In this document: piece after piece, positions 47,280-59,180 of the stretch
Layout: each line of letters starts with the position of its first letter
How positions within the stretch are numbered: position 1 is the first letter of the stretch
NCBI GenBank assembly: GCA_000711775.1
Contig: ARYC01000379.1
Location: 1-64,000, forward strand
Direction of reading: 5' to 3'
Origin: Oxytricha trifallax
Taxonomy: Eukaryota; Ciliophora; Spirotrichea; Sporadotrichida; Oxytrichidae
Length of the DNA stretch: 64,000 bases
The notes under the pieces: generated by a model
What the model saw: only the letters and a program-made list of their open reading frames with translations
What the model was told of the DNA's origin: nothing
Databases searched by the model: none
Position numbers and translations under genes: made by a program

Positions 47280-49599
47280 CCATAAAAGCAGAAAACTCAG
47301 AGTCATATATAGAATATGAGAACAGAATTGAAATCAATCAAGAGCAAAATGAAAGAAAATCACACTCAACTATATGCCTATAAACTGAAAATGAATAGCA
47401 TATAACTAATTACCAATTATTTAAAAGAAATTAAAGATAAAACTATCGTCCCATTATCTTTTGTATTTAAAACTCTAGCAATTTAACACATATTAAACCT
47501 TATGCTTATCTGTTACATGTTTTAATTAATTTTTAAACTTTTAACAATGAAATATATAAATATAAACAATACTTATCATTTAAACAATTAGACTTAATTG
47601 TCAATATCTGTAAATCTATTTTCTCAAATTCTTTCTCTACTCTAACCAAGTTCATGGTTGTTTTATATACAAACAATTGCTGTTGCATTATTATTTTTTA
47701 ATTTTCCTATTTCAACTCTATTCTAGTAATATTATTCATTAAACATCACATGCTTCAGATTCCCTAAATAATACTATAAAGACAAGTTAAAACAGAGGAT
47801 AAAAATGGGAGAAAGAATTTGAAGAAAACAACTCCTTATCAAGAAGAAGAGAAACGAACAATTTACTAAATAAACAATTCTACCTTATCAACCCAGCTTC
47901 TTCAATTAAAGCAGAGAGCAAAGCACATAAAGCTAGAACATCCTTGATTGATATGACCAACCAATATTATTTGATGCTACCTATTTTATAAAGAACCTTA
48001 CCTTAATATCCTCATAAACACTTTCTAATTAAATCAAAAAATAACATTACGACAACTAAATAAGGGAAAATTAAGTTTAGATCTATTGGAAAAATTAGAT
48101 TTACTTCTCTTCATTTTCTTGAAAGTAATGAAACAATTTATAGACTAATATAAAATTATCTACTCCAAATTTTATATTAGTATAATAAGATACTACCTTT
48201 TGTTACAGAAAGCCATTAAAAACTCTTTTTTTTATAAATAATAAATTTCTCATGGCACATCACAGATCATTCAATTATTACAGTTCGATCAATTTTTTTA
48301 AATAGAAATTAAACAATATTGGTAAATAATAAACATATACCGAAATTAATCACATAAGATCCTCATAAATCTATAAAAAAATAATAAACTATATTTAAAC
48401 CTATCAAATTATGGCTTTATAAATAAAAGATTTGGGGAAATTCATATAAGTTTTTTATAATTCTGTTTAGTACTATTATCAATGAATAAAATCATTTTGA
48501 ATCCTTGACATTATTTACCTATACCAGTCAAGGAATTTAATTAGGAAAACTAAAAATTGGAGAAATAAAAGAGATTATAATAAAGCTTTAAAGCTTAGAG
48601 TTGGCTCTTCAATATAATGGTAACCCATCTTTTCACTCAACCGTTTTGGATTACAAACAAATTTGGAGGAGAGGTAAACATTATTAGAGAAAGAATAACT
48701 CAGAGATGTTGATATTCTGATGAATCAAACAGCCACTTAATTGTTAGACAGACATTAATTAATAACAAATATAAAAGAGGTAGATCTTTATAAACTATGA
48801 TGTATAGTAGATCGACAGTTCCTCTATAATCTTGATGTCATTTTTTAATTATTATTATTTATATTTATTTTAAGTCATTTCATTTTTTAATTAAGTATAC
48901 TACCACTATTCTTACTGTTTATTTACAATTTAACTAACTCATCCCTCTTTATAAAAACCAATTAAAGTAAATAATCACAATATTATTATGGTTATTTAAA
49001 GTAATATCTCCCTGGATATGCTACTCTAAAATTTTCATTAATAATCTTGGATTCGCTTTATCTTATGAATTCAGAATCGAAATGACTCTATCATAATAAT
49101 CTTCATTTCTAAAATTTAAAGCTTCAGATAAACCAAATGTAAAATACTTGGAAAGCTTGCATAGGATAATCCAGCATATTTCAATTATTTATAAACTGAT
49201 AAAATAATTTCATATTGTTTATGTTTTTCTTTCCAAATATTATTTTTATAATATTGTGAAATAAATAGCCTATTGTTTTAATGTAATATTTCCTCGTGTT
49301 TAACATTTCTTTCTTTATTGAATTGATAAAACTGTATATAAGAATGGATAGTCCTTGTGGTATGAAATTAATTTTCTTAAATTCAATTGCTAAAATAAAA
49401 ACTATGATGCTGCTATTATCATCTTTAATATATACATTATTTTTTTTATATATCATTCTGATAACTTAAATTTTATCGATTTCTTAAATACATTTTAAGT
49501 GTTACATTCAAGAATTCTTTGATAAAGTGATAAATTAATAATTAATTTACTGTATTAAATAATATTCCATTCAAAATTATTGTGCAATAGTAATTAATT
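47280..49599. other. AT-rich stretch, nothing firm
   Basis: The first 130 bases can be read as charged protein in two frames, which shows how little such frames prove here. The rest is low complexity. A 91-codon reverse frame at 49181-49456 is Ile/Lys/Asn-rich and looks like chance. Confidence 0.4.
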
Positions 49600-50050
49600 A
49601 TTCTCACTGTTTTGCCTCTAATCCATGTCCTGTCATCATTATGTTCTTCCTCTCTATCATTGGTGTTTTTTTACTCAGTAAGTAATCATTTCCTTTGACT
49701 GGATTTACCTCCTTTTCCCTAGAAATGCTGACTTATGCTCAGATTTTATCCTTTTATTCGTTGGTTTACTCTTTCCAATTATCACTTTTAGTTCTTTACG
49801 AGCTTCTAGTCCCGTTATTCGAGTGAAGCCAATCAAACTTTGCAAGATCTTCTCCAACTTGCTGGAGTCATTAAATGTTTATTATTCTCTTACAATTTAG
49901 AATTGTGCAGTATTCTTCTTAACTTGATAGTCCTCATATGCTAGTCTAAGAAGTTAATGGTTTCTGTATCTAATTCTTAATCAACAAGATCTCATAGTGC
50001 AACGCTTTTCTATTCAATGCTTTTATCGATTTCCACTTATTGTATTAAGC
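49600..50050 (-). pseudogene. Gene-like segment on the reverse strand, frameshifted
   Basis: GC-richer than the flanks. Reading from a splice-like TATTATATTTTAG at about 50051, the frame gives KWKSIKALNRKALHYEILLI. It then shifts to about 80 codons including YEDYQVKKNTAQFQIVREQ and GFTRITGLEARKELKVIIG, ending TGA 49675-49677. A third frame continues to 49613 (KKTPMIERKNIMMTGHG). The protein is basic and helical; no family recognised. Two shifts suggest a decayed gene or joined germline segments. Confidence 0.38.
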
Positions 50051-50175
50051 TAAAATATAATAATTATGGGAAATTAATCAATTAATCTATCTTTATATTA
50101 GTTTTATATTTTATATATTTCTCGGTTCTTAACCACTTTATAGTTAACTTGTGGTAGAGTGAAATATAAATATTA

Positions 50176-50854
50176 TGGGATTTCGAAGTAAATTATTCAA
50201 TTTTTTGTAAAGAACACAGAGAAATCACTCAAAATAATATTAAGATTTATGCAGAGATCAACATCTGCAAGATATAATGTTTTGACTGTAATTTTGCAAG
50301 TTGTAAAATCTAGTTAAAAAAGAAAAATAACAACCAGGAACTTTTACAGACTGAAATATTGAACATTTAGGTGAGAATAAATTTCAATAAAATATTTGGA
50401 TTCATTGTAAAGCGATAATTAATTAAGTTTCCAAATAAAATTAATTGTTTTATCTCTCTTTATTAATTTAGGCAATAATAATTTGGAACTAAAATACGTA
50501 GTTTAAGAAGAACTCCTTAGCTTAAAGAGCATCTTTACTGATGCATAAAATTATACACTAAATCAAGAATAGTTTAATTTGTAAACAAAGGAAGGGATAA
50601 AGAAATATTAAATCATAAATTACTTAGGTTTAGCCATAAACAAAGCATGCATATTGAAGAATGAATATGATAGTAGAAGGCTCTATGAAGGAGATGATAC
50701 AGGATAAATTAAAGCCTTGAATAAGATATAGGAGTAATAAGAAACTTATTAAACAGATTTTGAGCTAAAAAAGACTATTAACTTCTCAATGACCTTTGAA
50801 ATGAGAGATAAACCATGCCTTTACTTGATTTACCTTAGGAGTCAATTTTATTGA
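50176..50854 (+). CDS. Two-exon gene segment with Cys/His cluster, unidentified
   Basis: Exon 1 (50176-50370) has a Cys/His-rich part, FCKEHREI then CKIQCFDCNF, like a B-box or other zinc-binding fold. Exon 2 (50472-50854) is 127 codons of acidic/helical protein: EELLSLKSIFTDAQ, INYLGLAINKACILKNEYD, RRLYEGDDTG, FEMRDKPCLYL, then TGA. The intervening 101 bp begins GTGAGA and ends TTAATTTAG. The phases I read do not join perfectly (one base off), so the exact donor is unsure. Exon 2 is the best supported part. Confidence 0.42.
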
Positions 50855-52289
50855 TATCCAAAAGAAATATCTCCAAATTAAAAATAAATTATTTTTAAAA
50901 GCTAAATAATTATAATAATTATTATTATCTGGAAAATAATAAAGAATAGCCCCATTAATTTGATTAAGTAATAATTAGATTATTATAAAATTTCTGTAAA
51001 CATATCAATTTATGAATTTTAGTTTCTTATTTACTAAATATAGTATTTTCTATTTAGCAGATCTTCTTATTCTTCTTAAAATTAAGATTCTTCCCGTTTG
51101 CATGTATTCATTTACTCCAATTAAAAATCGCATTTAATAAATAATATTTGATTTCTTTTTATTGTAGGATAGACTTTGAAATAAAATAAGAGGGGAAAGG
51201 TTTTTATTTTCTAAATAAAATAAATACTTACTAGAAGCACTCTACCCTATCTTTCTGAAGAAATATTCCAATTCAACAACTATGTTATCACTATTATATA
51301 TGAGATGAAACAATTATCAATTATCGTATTCATATAAATAAAAAGCAGTTTATTTATTTATTCTTAATAGACTATATAGGCTATAAATTTTAATTTTAAG
51401 ATTTTATTTTATTACTTTCTTATAAAAATATTTATTAAGCAATATCCTATAACTTCTTTCGTTTAATTTATGATGGAGCTAACTGTAAGATTTTTTATTG
51501 TTATATTATTCATATTACTTGAAATATTAGGATATAAGGGAGTCAAAATCAATTTTAAAAGCCGATATTAGAATTGAGGACTGTGATATAGTTTAAGAAT
51601 GTTCACTTTAAAACGGCTTAAGATGAAGAAGCTAAAAACAACTAAAATAAAATATTAAGTAATACATGAGTCAATTTACTCAGAAAACACATATTAAAAT
51701 AATGTTTACTCTAAAAAAAGCCAAGCAACTATAATTTATTTTATCATTCTAACAATTCAAATACATTGCTATACAGAATTAATTAATAAACTAAGTATTG
51801 TAAAATGTAGTAATATAATTAATAAAATTAAATTCATAGAAAAATTTAATTACTTATGTATAATAGCATTTAGCATAGATTAAATTTATATATTGAAGGA
51901 GCATTAAGAAAAAGAATTAGATTCGTCAGATGGAATTAAACATATGAGAGAATTGTTCAAATCTGATAATTTATATAACATTTGGTGTGAAATTTTATTA
52001 AGGCCATAAAATTGATATAAGCTTAGTCCAAATAGTATTTGTAAGAATAGTATTTTTTAATGTATTGCAATAAGTTTTTTATTTAATTTATACATTTAGT
52101 AATTTGTTAATTGCATGGTTACTATAGCATATTAATTAGACTATTATTAATTAAATACATAAAAATAGGTAATAAGGAGAAAGTTAAATACAGATACAAA
52201 AGCTCTTATATTGTAACTGTAACAATTTCAATACTAACTTATTTAATTTATTATTACGACTTATAAAATATTTAATTTATAAAATAAAA
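50855..52289. other. AT-rich stretch, nothing supportable
   Basis: AT-rich DNA between gene-like segments; no repeat structure noticed. Confidence 0.45.
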
Positions 52290-52428
52290 ATGCTATCGAA
52301 AGCATTCCACTCAACTGAATAAGCAATTACTGAGAACCAGGAATCTTCGATATTAGATTTCACCAAGAAAAATCTATATGTACAAGAGCAAGTTTCAAAT
52401 GTTTATCAATAGACTCACAAATAATAAG
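52290..52428 (+). CDS. 5' segment of a gene split by the 809-bp fold-back element
   Basis: ATG 52290 opens 46 codons (MLSKAFHSTEQAITENQ... ending QQTHKQQ) with five TAA/TAG read as Gln. It is hydrophilic and its composition differs from the upstream AT desert. It runs directly into the left tip of the fold-back element (ATAAGGTAAA from 52424). GGTAAA at the edge could also be read as a splice donor. The continuation lies right of the element. No family recognised. Confidence 0.42.
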
Positions 52429-53232
52429 GTAAACTTTTTTAGTGTAAGTAAATGAATAGATTAATCAAAATTTATGAATTCTTAATTATCGAATAAAATC
52501 ATAAAAGTCTTAAATAAGGGAAAATTTATACATTTTAGAGAGATTTGAAATTTAATTATCTCGAAAACTATATTGCAGATATACGCACGATATTCTGACT
52601 GTAGAGCGAAACTTCGCTCCAATAGTTTAGAGCGAAGTTTCGCTCCAAATATACAAAAATGTCGTCTGCCGAGGTGCATCTCGGAAAAGTCAGCTTGCTA
52701 TACGGAAACCACTTTTTGATTTCCACCCTCTTTTTAATTAAGATTACTATTATTTTTAATAAATTTAATAATAAGGTTTAAATTTTAATTAAAACTTAAA
52801 TAATTTTAACATAATAAAATTTCTCCATTAAGAATTAGGATTTGTTATAAATTATAAATTTAGTAAATTGCGTAAATTTATATATTATTAAATTTATTAA
52901 AAATAATAGTAATCATAATTAAAAAGAGGGTGGAAATCAAAAAGTGGTTTCCGTATAGCAAGCTGACTTTTCCGAGATGCACCTCGGCAGACGACATTTT
53001 TGTATATTTGGAGCGAAACTTCGCTCTAAACTATTGGAGCGAAGTTTCGCTCTACAGTCAGAATATCGTGCGTATATCTGCAATATAGTTTTCGAGATAA
53101 TTAAATTTCAAATCTCACTAAAATGTATAAATTTTCCCTTATTTAAGACTTTTATGATTTTATTCGATAATTAAGAATTCATAAATTTTGATTAATCTAT
53201 TCATTTACTTACACTAAAAAAATTTTACCTTA
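52424..53232. mobile_element. 809-bp fold-back element with about 345-bp inverted arms
   Basis: The left arm (about 52424-52768) and right arm (about 52886-53232) are near-identical inverted complements, so the same 65-codon frame appears twice, mirrored. Tips are ATAAGGTAAA and TTTTACCTTAT. Each arm holds two 16-bp near-palindromes GAGCGAAACTTCGCTC/GAGCGAAGTTTCGCTC side by side, and a GATGCACCTCGG/CCGAGGTGCATC block. It sits between two halves of a reading region, as an internal eliminated sequence or intron-borne insertion would. Confidence 0.8.
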
Positions 53233-53239
53233 TCTATCG

Positions 53240-53857
53240 AGATATGACTGATATGCAGATAAGTCATTAATATCATGATATTTATTCTATAATCTACATG
53301 GAATTTCAACAAAACTTAAGAATTATAAGAAATTTTATTTCAGGGTACTTTACCACTCTCGTTAATCCTTCGCATATGAAGATAAGATGTTAGGTTGTGT
53401 GAACAGGAAAAGATATTGTTCTCAGTAGTTGAGTACCAAACCTACAGTACTGTGTTTGCTGATGCTAAGAAATAAAATGACTGTGAGTTTCGAATTACTT
53501 CTGTACCAACTCCTTGCTCAGCAGACACTTTAGAAATTTATGTACCCAGAGACCTAAGGAATCACCACGATTTTTTAAACTGATAGAGAAGCTGGCGTCG
53601 AAGTTCTTAAATGGTTATTAAATAATATTGACCACAAAATACCTCCAATTAACAGATTTATAGCTGAAAAATCTGCTCTACCTGGCAAAAGAATGGGATA
53701 TGGCAGAGTAATTATCATTGAATTAAAGGATAGAACTACAGAAAAGATTATAACACTTGAGAAGAATCGCGTCTATTTTGCTCATAACCAAGCTAAAATG
53801 GGGGAGGGTATGGCTATAATTATGAGGAATTAGAGAAATTTAAGTGTCTATCTCTGA
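53240..53857 (+). pseudogene. 3' segment(s) of the gene split by the fold-back element, frameshifted
   Basis: Three overlapping frames carry gene-like sequence in order. RDMTDMQISHQYHDIYSI runs from 53238 to about 53390. Next LCEQEKILFSVVEYQTYS, then CEFRITSVPTPCSADTLEI, run to about 53580. Last QTDREAGVEVLKWLLNNI, then GKRMGYGRVIIIELKDRT, end at TGA 53855-53857. The second switch falls in a T6 run. TTTTATTTCAG at about 53343 is also a possible splice acceptor. No domain recognised. Indels, an intron, or germline segment joins could explain the frame changes. Confidence 0.42.
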
Positions 53858-54273
53858 GCTATAGACATAAAAAATGAGTATTTGTATATTATAAATAGAT
53901 AATTATAATTTCTTTTTGGAAAAAAATATGTGTTAATTAAAAATTACTAATATACTTAAATAATTTTAAGTAATACAGATTAAATTCACGTTAGTTAGTA
54001 TTGAATTTGTTACGTTACAAAATAAGAGCTTTTTTATCTGTATTTAACTTTCTCATTATTATCTATTTTTATTTATTTTATTGATAAAAATATACTTAAG
54101 CAAAAATGGATAAAAGTATTGAATGTAAAAATTAATGATAAATGAGGAATTAATAATCTTAAAATAGAAAAGTAATATGCACAAATATCTTTCAAGTAAT
54201 TATGAAAAATAAGTGGAAATGATTATTTTAAAATGAAAATGGATTAATAAAACAAGTATTTGGAGAGTATTCA
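53858..54273. other. AT-rich spacer
   Basis: No gene or repeat noted between the two gene segments. Confidence 0.45.
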
Positions 54274-54530
54274 TCAAAAGCCATATCTTAGTACAGCTTT
54301 TTTGTTCTTCCAGTATCCTTCATATCTTGAACCATCTCTCCAAAAGATTTAAGTCGTCCTCAATCGTAATAGTTGTCTTCTGAAGTCTCTTTCTAGAGCT
54401 CTTGTGTCTCTTTTTGACTAGTATTGCTAAAATATAAAAAAGTTAGATATGTTTTTTGTAACTTACAAATTTTGTTGAACAACCAGCTTCCTGATGTCTG
54501 CCATCATCTTGATTCAATTCTAATTATTAT
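54274..54530 (-). CDS. 3' gene segment with a MORN-like motif and a 40-nt intron
   Basis: Reverse-strand exons 54482-54530 and 54274-54441 flank an intron GTAAGTTACAAA...TATATTTTAG (54442-54481). The joined frame ends with DGSRYEGYWKNKKA, the MORN repeat pattern (YxGxW with Gly), then YGF and TGA 54274-54276. An acceptor-like AATAATAATTAG lies just upstream at about 54531, so more exons may precede. MORN repeats bind membranes or act as scaffolds and are common in ciliates. Intron position and motif make this one of the better supported non-transposon segments. Confidence 0.5.
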
Positions 54531-54778
54531 TATTAATTTCTTAAATTTTCTCTGTTATTTTTCATGAATATTAAAATGAAGAAGTATCGTGCCATTCAAT
54601 AATTTAATATTATGTTATTGAATAAAAAGAGAAGAGAAGTGGATAGCAACAATATACATCAGACAATATGTGAGAATCAAACTACTTAGAGCTCCCCTAA
54701 TATGTTAAATTACTTTAATTAGGATAAATTACTGTTAGAAAACTTGTTTATAGTCAAAACAATAATACAAATTATGTG

Positions 54779-55096
54779 ATGGCTGACTCATCCAATCTTC
54801 AGGTACTAAATTTTACTACCAAAAAGAAGGTTGAACCTTAAGACTACATCTTGAGAAACCTTGAACTTTATCACCAAATAGCATACTCTTTAGCAATAAA
54901 ACATAAACCCCAATACGTAAACCCCAATACGTGTGTTCGCATGAGTTTGATAAGTGAATAAAAAGTTTTAAATGCATCAATAAATAACGAAATTTAAAAG
55001 GACAGATTTCAACTTAATTTGAGGGAGCCGATCCAGAGAATCGAAAAAGAAGAGTTGAGAATATTACGGCACCCATATAGTTTGATATTGATTTGA
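54779..55096 (+). CDS. 105-residue ORF, unidentified
   Basis: ATG 54779 (MADSSNLQVLNFTTKKK) to TGA 55094-55096. Balanced, Glu/Gln/Leu-rich; later LRNLELYHQIAYSLAIKH and QRIEKEELRILRHP. It has four in-frame TAA as Gln and no break. The tandem AAACCCCAATACGT repeat near 54906-54932 is inside the frame. It immediately precedes the 55-62 kb element, so it could be a flanking gene segment or belong to the element. Confidence 0.42.
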
Positions 55097-55695
55097 TTAA
55101 TAGGGTTTGATTAGTGTATTTTTAAATTTTAAGTTGAAAGCAACCAGAAAGCCAGTAGGTCATTGGAGTGCTTCTCTAGATTTTTCAACGTTAGTATTCC
55201 ACCCTACTGACCTGACCTCAAGAATCCAGGCTGTTGCCTTAAGCCAGAGGTCATTTTTCGAGGTCCAAACTGAAGACCCGAATTTTCTATTTTGAGTGCC
55301 ATTAATTTCTAGCTATTCCCCTCTTCACATTTCTACTCGCCACTATTCAGTTATGGACGGGGAAAGGATTTGAATTTGAAAGGTACCGCGGATTCCGACA
55401 TTTTTTCAAAAAGCCAATTTTGCATTGGCTCGAGCTCCAAAGTTGGCGAAATTTATCACAGCTCTTCAACCACCCGTCTCCTTGTCACTTGAAGCTACTT
55501 GTCTAATGAGTTATAGTAAATACTCCTTAATTGAAGTGGTTTCGCAGTGAGCCATGAATAAATCCGGAGGATATAGGTGAAAGAGTAGCAACCCATACAG
55601 TAAAATTGCAATAATCCAGTCGAGATTTTAATAATCCAGCTATTTAATATTAAAATCCAGTGGAATTAATCATTAAAATCTAGCATAAATCAGAT
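55097..55695. promoter_or_regulatory. Leader/promoter region of the SecA-like gene with AATCCAG repeats
   Basis: GC-richer non-coding-like DNA. The last 100 bases before the ATG repeat TAATCCAG/AAATCCAG several times (55613-55710). A 62-codon frame at 55107-55295 has no recognised content. It probably contains the promoter of the downstream gene, and the left end of the element may be here, but no inverted-repeat terminus could be paired because the right end is outside or destroyed. Confidence 0.35.
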
Positions 55696-58600
55696 GAATC
55701 CAGTCACTGGATTTGAGATGGCTTCTAAGACCGACCCTCCTCAACTTTTAAATGCAGCTGCTGGTAAGTTTCAATCCTTGTTATTAGCTTCTATTTAGAA
55801 CCTATCAATAATTAGCAGATGCCAGAACAGGCACCCGAACAAGAAAACTTACCTCAGATTTTTGAAAATCTACAAGCCAATGTAAATCTTGAAGATGCGG
55901 GTAAAATCAAGGGGATCAAATCTGAATATAAAAACGCACAAGACAGTGGCAAGATCAATCGTGCAAAGGAGTTTCTGCATTAAAACAACTTTGATTTAAG
56001 TTTGCTGCTGGAGCAGGAGGATTTTGCAGACTTTGAAAATACTTAGGATTTCAAGCGGTTCGTGAGAAAATTTATAAATAACAATAAACCCAAGTTGGCG
56101 AAGCGCAGCCATGAAAGTAAATCTGTAATTTCAGAGCCACCTGATCTTACTGCAACTTACGAAGAGGTAAAGGTGAGCGACTTCACTACGAGCATAAGCT
56201 TTGCAAGCGATTAAAAACCAAATAAAGAACCCTTACCTCAGCTCTTTATTAACTATGGGGCGATCATCGGCCATAAGATCTTAATCAAACACTTTGAAAA
56301 TTTCAAATCTTCTAATTATTATTAAAGGTCTTGCACTTTGCAAGATATAGTGACCCGTAACACTCAGTCACTTTTATCATTCCTAAGCAATTTTGAGAAC
56401 GCTAATGATCAGAATGCACTAGAACCTGTTCTCTCTGCTGGTGGATTTAATATTGAGCGATGGAAACTTAGACCAAGACTCGAAGCCTCGTATCCTTTTA
56501 GCTGCTTTGGGTTACTATTAAGGAGAAAAAGTATAAGTAGAAGACTAGTTAATACAAGAATCGATCTTGTTATTAGTACGCTCCCCCAATGCAAGGCAAG
56601 CTCTAGGCTTGGCAAACTTTGTGTTCTTCAATTCAGTAGCCGCATTCACAAAATAGCTTGCTCAAGGTTGAGACTTGATGAAACTAACCCTTATATTGTA
56701 CAGCTTATGGGTCGGACTTGGCAATTATTCGAAATAGACTCTCAAGTTTAGAGACTTATACCTTCTTCATTCTTCATTTTGAATGTGCCTTTCATCACTC
56801 TACTAAAGCAGGACTGTGGCCTGCACTTAATCAGAGATATTACCGTTGAATACACAGAGTACTTCATAAGAATTTGTGCTTTATCTTGCTCTCAACTGTT
56901 GATGCTCTCAAGGATTATATATCAACTACCAGGGCTACATTCTTACAGAAGCAAGAGCTTATTGATTCAAGCACGATGATTTACTTTATGAAAGGCATTG
57001 CATAAAGACTGCAGAATAGAGACGTACAATGGTGAGCAAGATTCCGCAAATCTAGAAGCTTCAGCAGTAAATCATAGAAGCTCAAATTGAAAAGAATGTA
57101 AGTTGAGCAGCAATATTATTGAAAACTGCCTTAATGGAGACTGCTCTGACATTCAAAGGATTTTGCACTTGCCTCGCAACATGGAAGCCTTCTCTGATAA
57201 GACAGTTGCAGACCTACTTCAACTCTTTGAGAATGCAAATACCTTGCAATAACTAGCAAGTACTTTCAATTAAAAGCCTTCGAATGAAAGGTTGGCTGCC
57301 AGTGAAGACCTAGAAAAGTTGCAGCAAAATCTGGGATTTAAGTTGTAGTTCATTTATGCATTAACTATATCTGCGACAACTTGCAAACAAGCCATTTAAT
57401 TCATTTTGGTATTGGTAATGGCAAGACCTTAATTTGCATTGCGCAAGCCATTCTTATAGCTCTTCAGACCAAGCTCTCCGTAATCATCATTGGCAAGAAT
57501 AGCACCTGGTGCAGAGAGATTTCACGAAGTTCTAAAAAGTTATTAATGCGATGGCACTTAACTCGAACTTTAATTTCATTGCTAAGAGCGCTGGTATTTA
57601 CTTCTTTACTCAGCCACAACTCAAGAAACAAATGAAGACTCCTAAATTCATAAGTGTCTGGCGCGACAGTATCGTGCTCGTCGATGAATACGACTGGATT
57701 TTATTCGATGGCTCCAGTGATAATATTGTCAACCAGCTTAATTTTTACAAGCAAGCTAAAAGTATTATCGGCTTTTCAGGCAGCCATCTTGCTCAAACCG
57801 AGGAAACCTGTCTCAACTTAGCTTTGCAAAGCACACCTGTGGTGTTCCCTACACTTGATAAATTGCAAGGTGATAAGAAGACCCAGCTACCAGACTTGCT
57901 GGTAAGTTCAAATCAGGCAGATTACTTGCAGAAAATCAAGGAACTCATAAAGGACTAAGTTGCTAATACCCCAGTTTTAATTGTCGCCTCTGATAACTAC
58001 AACGCTATTTAATCAGGCCTCTCGAAATCCTCTTTCGATTTCAAAAGCTTCAGCCACGGCTCAGCCGCTGTCATTGAGTCTGTCATTGAAGGCAGGTATT
58101 TAATGAAGAATGCGAGCAAGAACTATGGTGTTTACTTATTTAATGAAGCACAGGGAAGAGGAACAGACATCTAAACTAATGATGAAATCAATTCAAATGG
58201 GGGTACTTATTTAATCATCGCTGATGTCTTTTCAAGAAGATCTGAAGAATAAATCATTGGTAGAATCGGCAGACTTAATACCAAAGGTAGATGGCAGCGC
58301 GTGTTATACAAGAATGCTTCTAATGATAGTTCAGAGCAGCTGCTTATAGTTGTATAGAAAGAAATAGATCTAATACTTGATCGCAAGCACAACCAAGCAT
58401 AATCAATTTTATAAAATCAATAAGAAGCAATGGATAGTTTTGTTGAATAAAGCAAGGTGCCTTAAGAATAAATTTCTGCAGCGCTTTCAAAGGATTAGGA
58501 GCAAGATAATATTGTAAGAGAAGTCGTTAAACATATTGTAGCTCTCACTGAGAAAGCTTACAGTGAAGCAAGCAACGCAGCAGCAGTAGTGAAGCAAGAT

Positions 58601-58882
58601 AATCTTGAAGAAGAAAAAGAGCCTTAAAAAGTTGAAGGATAAGCTGAATAAAGTAAGTTGGGTTTTTATTAACCTTCTCTCATAGAGCTTATTGAAGAGA
58701 AGATGAGTTAAAATCCTGTGCTTCAAGATAAACCATTCGACCAGGTATAGTAATTGGTGCAAGGAATTTAAAGCGGTAGCACCATGAAATTACTAAGGCT
58801 CAAGGCAGAGAGAGAGATCCAGAAGTAAAAGCAGTACTGCAAGTTCCAAGAGAAGATTAGTGAAAGGTTAACAAAAGCTTGA
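55696..58882 (+). pseudogene. SecA-like DEAD motor ATPase gene, frameshifted
   Basis: ATG 55696 (MNPVTGFEMASK), a 35-nt intron at 55766-55800, then an acidic N-terminal region. ATPase signatures follow in the SecA order: Walker A GIGNGKT (about 57410), Walker B VDEYDWILFD (57680; SecA has VDEVDxxLID), a GFSGSHLAQTEE block (SecA GMTGT..TE), NEAQGRGTDI (SecA AGRGTDI) and EEQIIGRIGRLNTKG (SecA QLRGRSGRQGDPG). SecA moves proteins across membranes in bacteria; such paralogues in ciliates have unknown roles. The frame changes near 56465, 56690, 57040, 57400 and 57520; from 57520 to TGA 58880-58882 it is open. Coding-like sequence continues past that TGA to about 59070. Confidence 0.75.
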
Positions 58883-59180
58883 ATTAATCAAGGAATAAAA
58901 TAAGACTTGAGAGCTGACTACTCGTCGCAGTGCCAGAGAAAAATCATTGAGTTGCACTTATACAGAGCTGCCAGAGAGTGAAGAGACAATGGAGAGATGG
59001 TTGAAGGCAGCCTCGAGTGAGAGAAGGCACTTTAAAAGCGACATAAACCATAGAAATTCAGAGAGAAAACCAAGATTAAGAATATGAGATTTATCTTAAT
59101 TTTTTTAAGCAATTCACCATATTCAAGTTTTTGCTATTAATAGCATTTAGAGAATCGTGGAGGAAGAGAAGCAGCAGCAC

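Noticed and set aside
49181..49456. 91-codon reverse ORF rich in Ile, Lys, Asn
   Set aside because: Composition is what AT-rich DNA yields; no splice, motif or GC signal supports it.
52482..53174. Two identical 65-codon proteins on opposite strands (52482-52679 and 52977-53174)
   Set aside because: They are the same sequence in the two arms of the fold-back element; neither has independent coding support.
54906..54932. AAACCCCAATACGT tandem repeat as the telomere-like end of the 55-62 kb element
   Set aside because: It lies inside an uninterrupted reading frame (54779-55096) and no partner end could be found, so it is not used as a boundary.
56409..56615. 68-codon reverse ORF and other reverse frames in 56-58.8 kb
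   Set aside because: They oppose the SecA-like reading frames, which carry the recognisable ATPase motifs.
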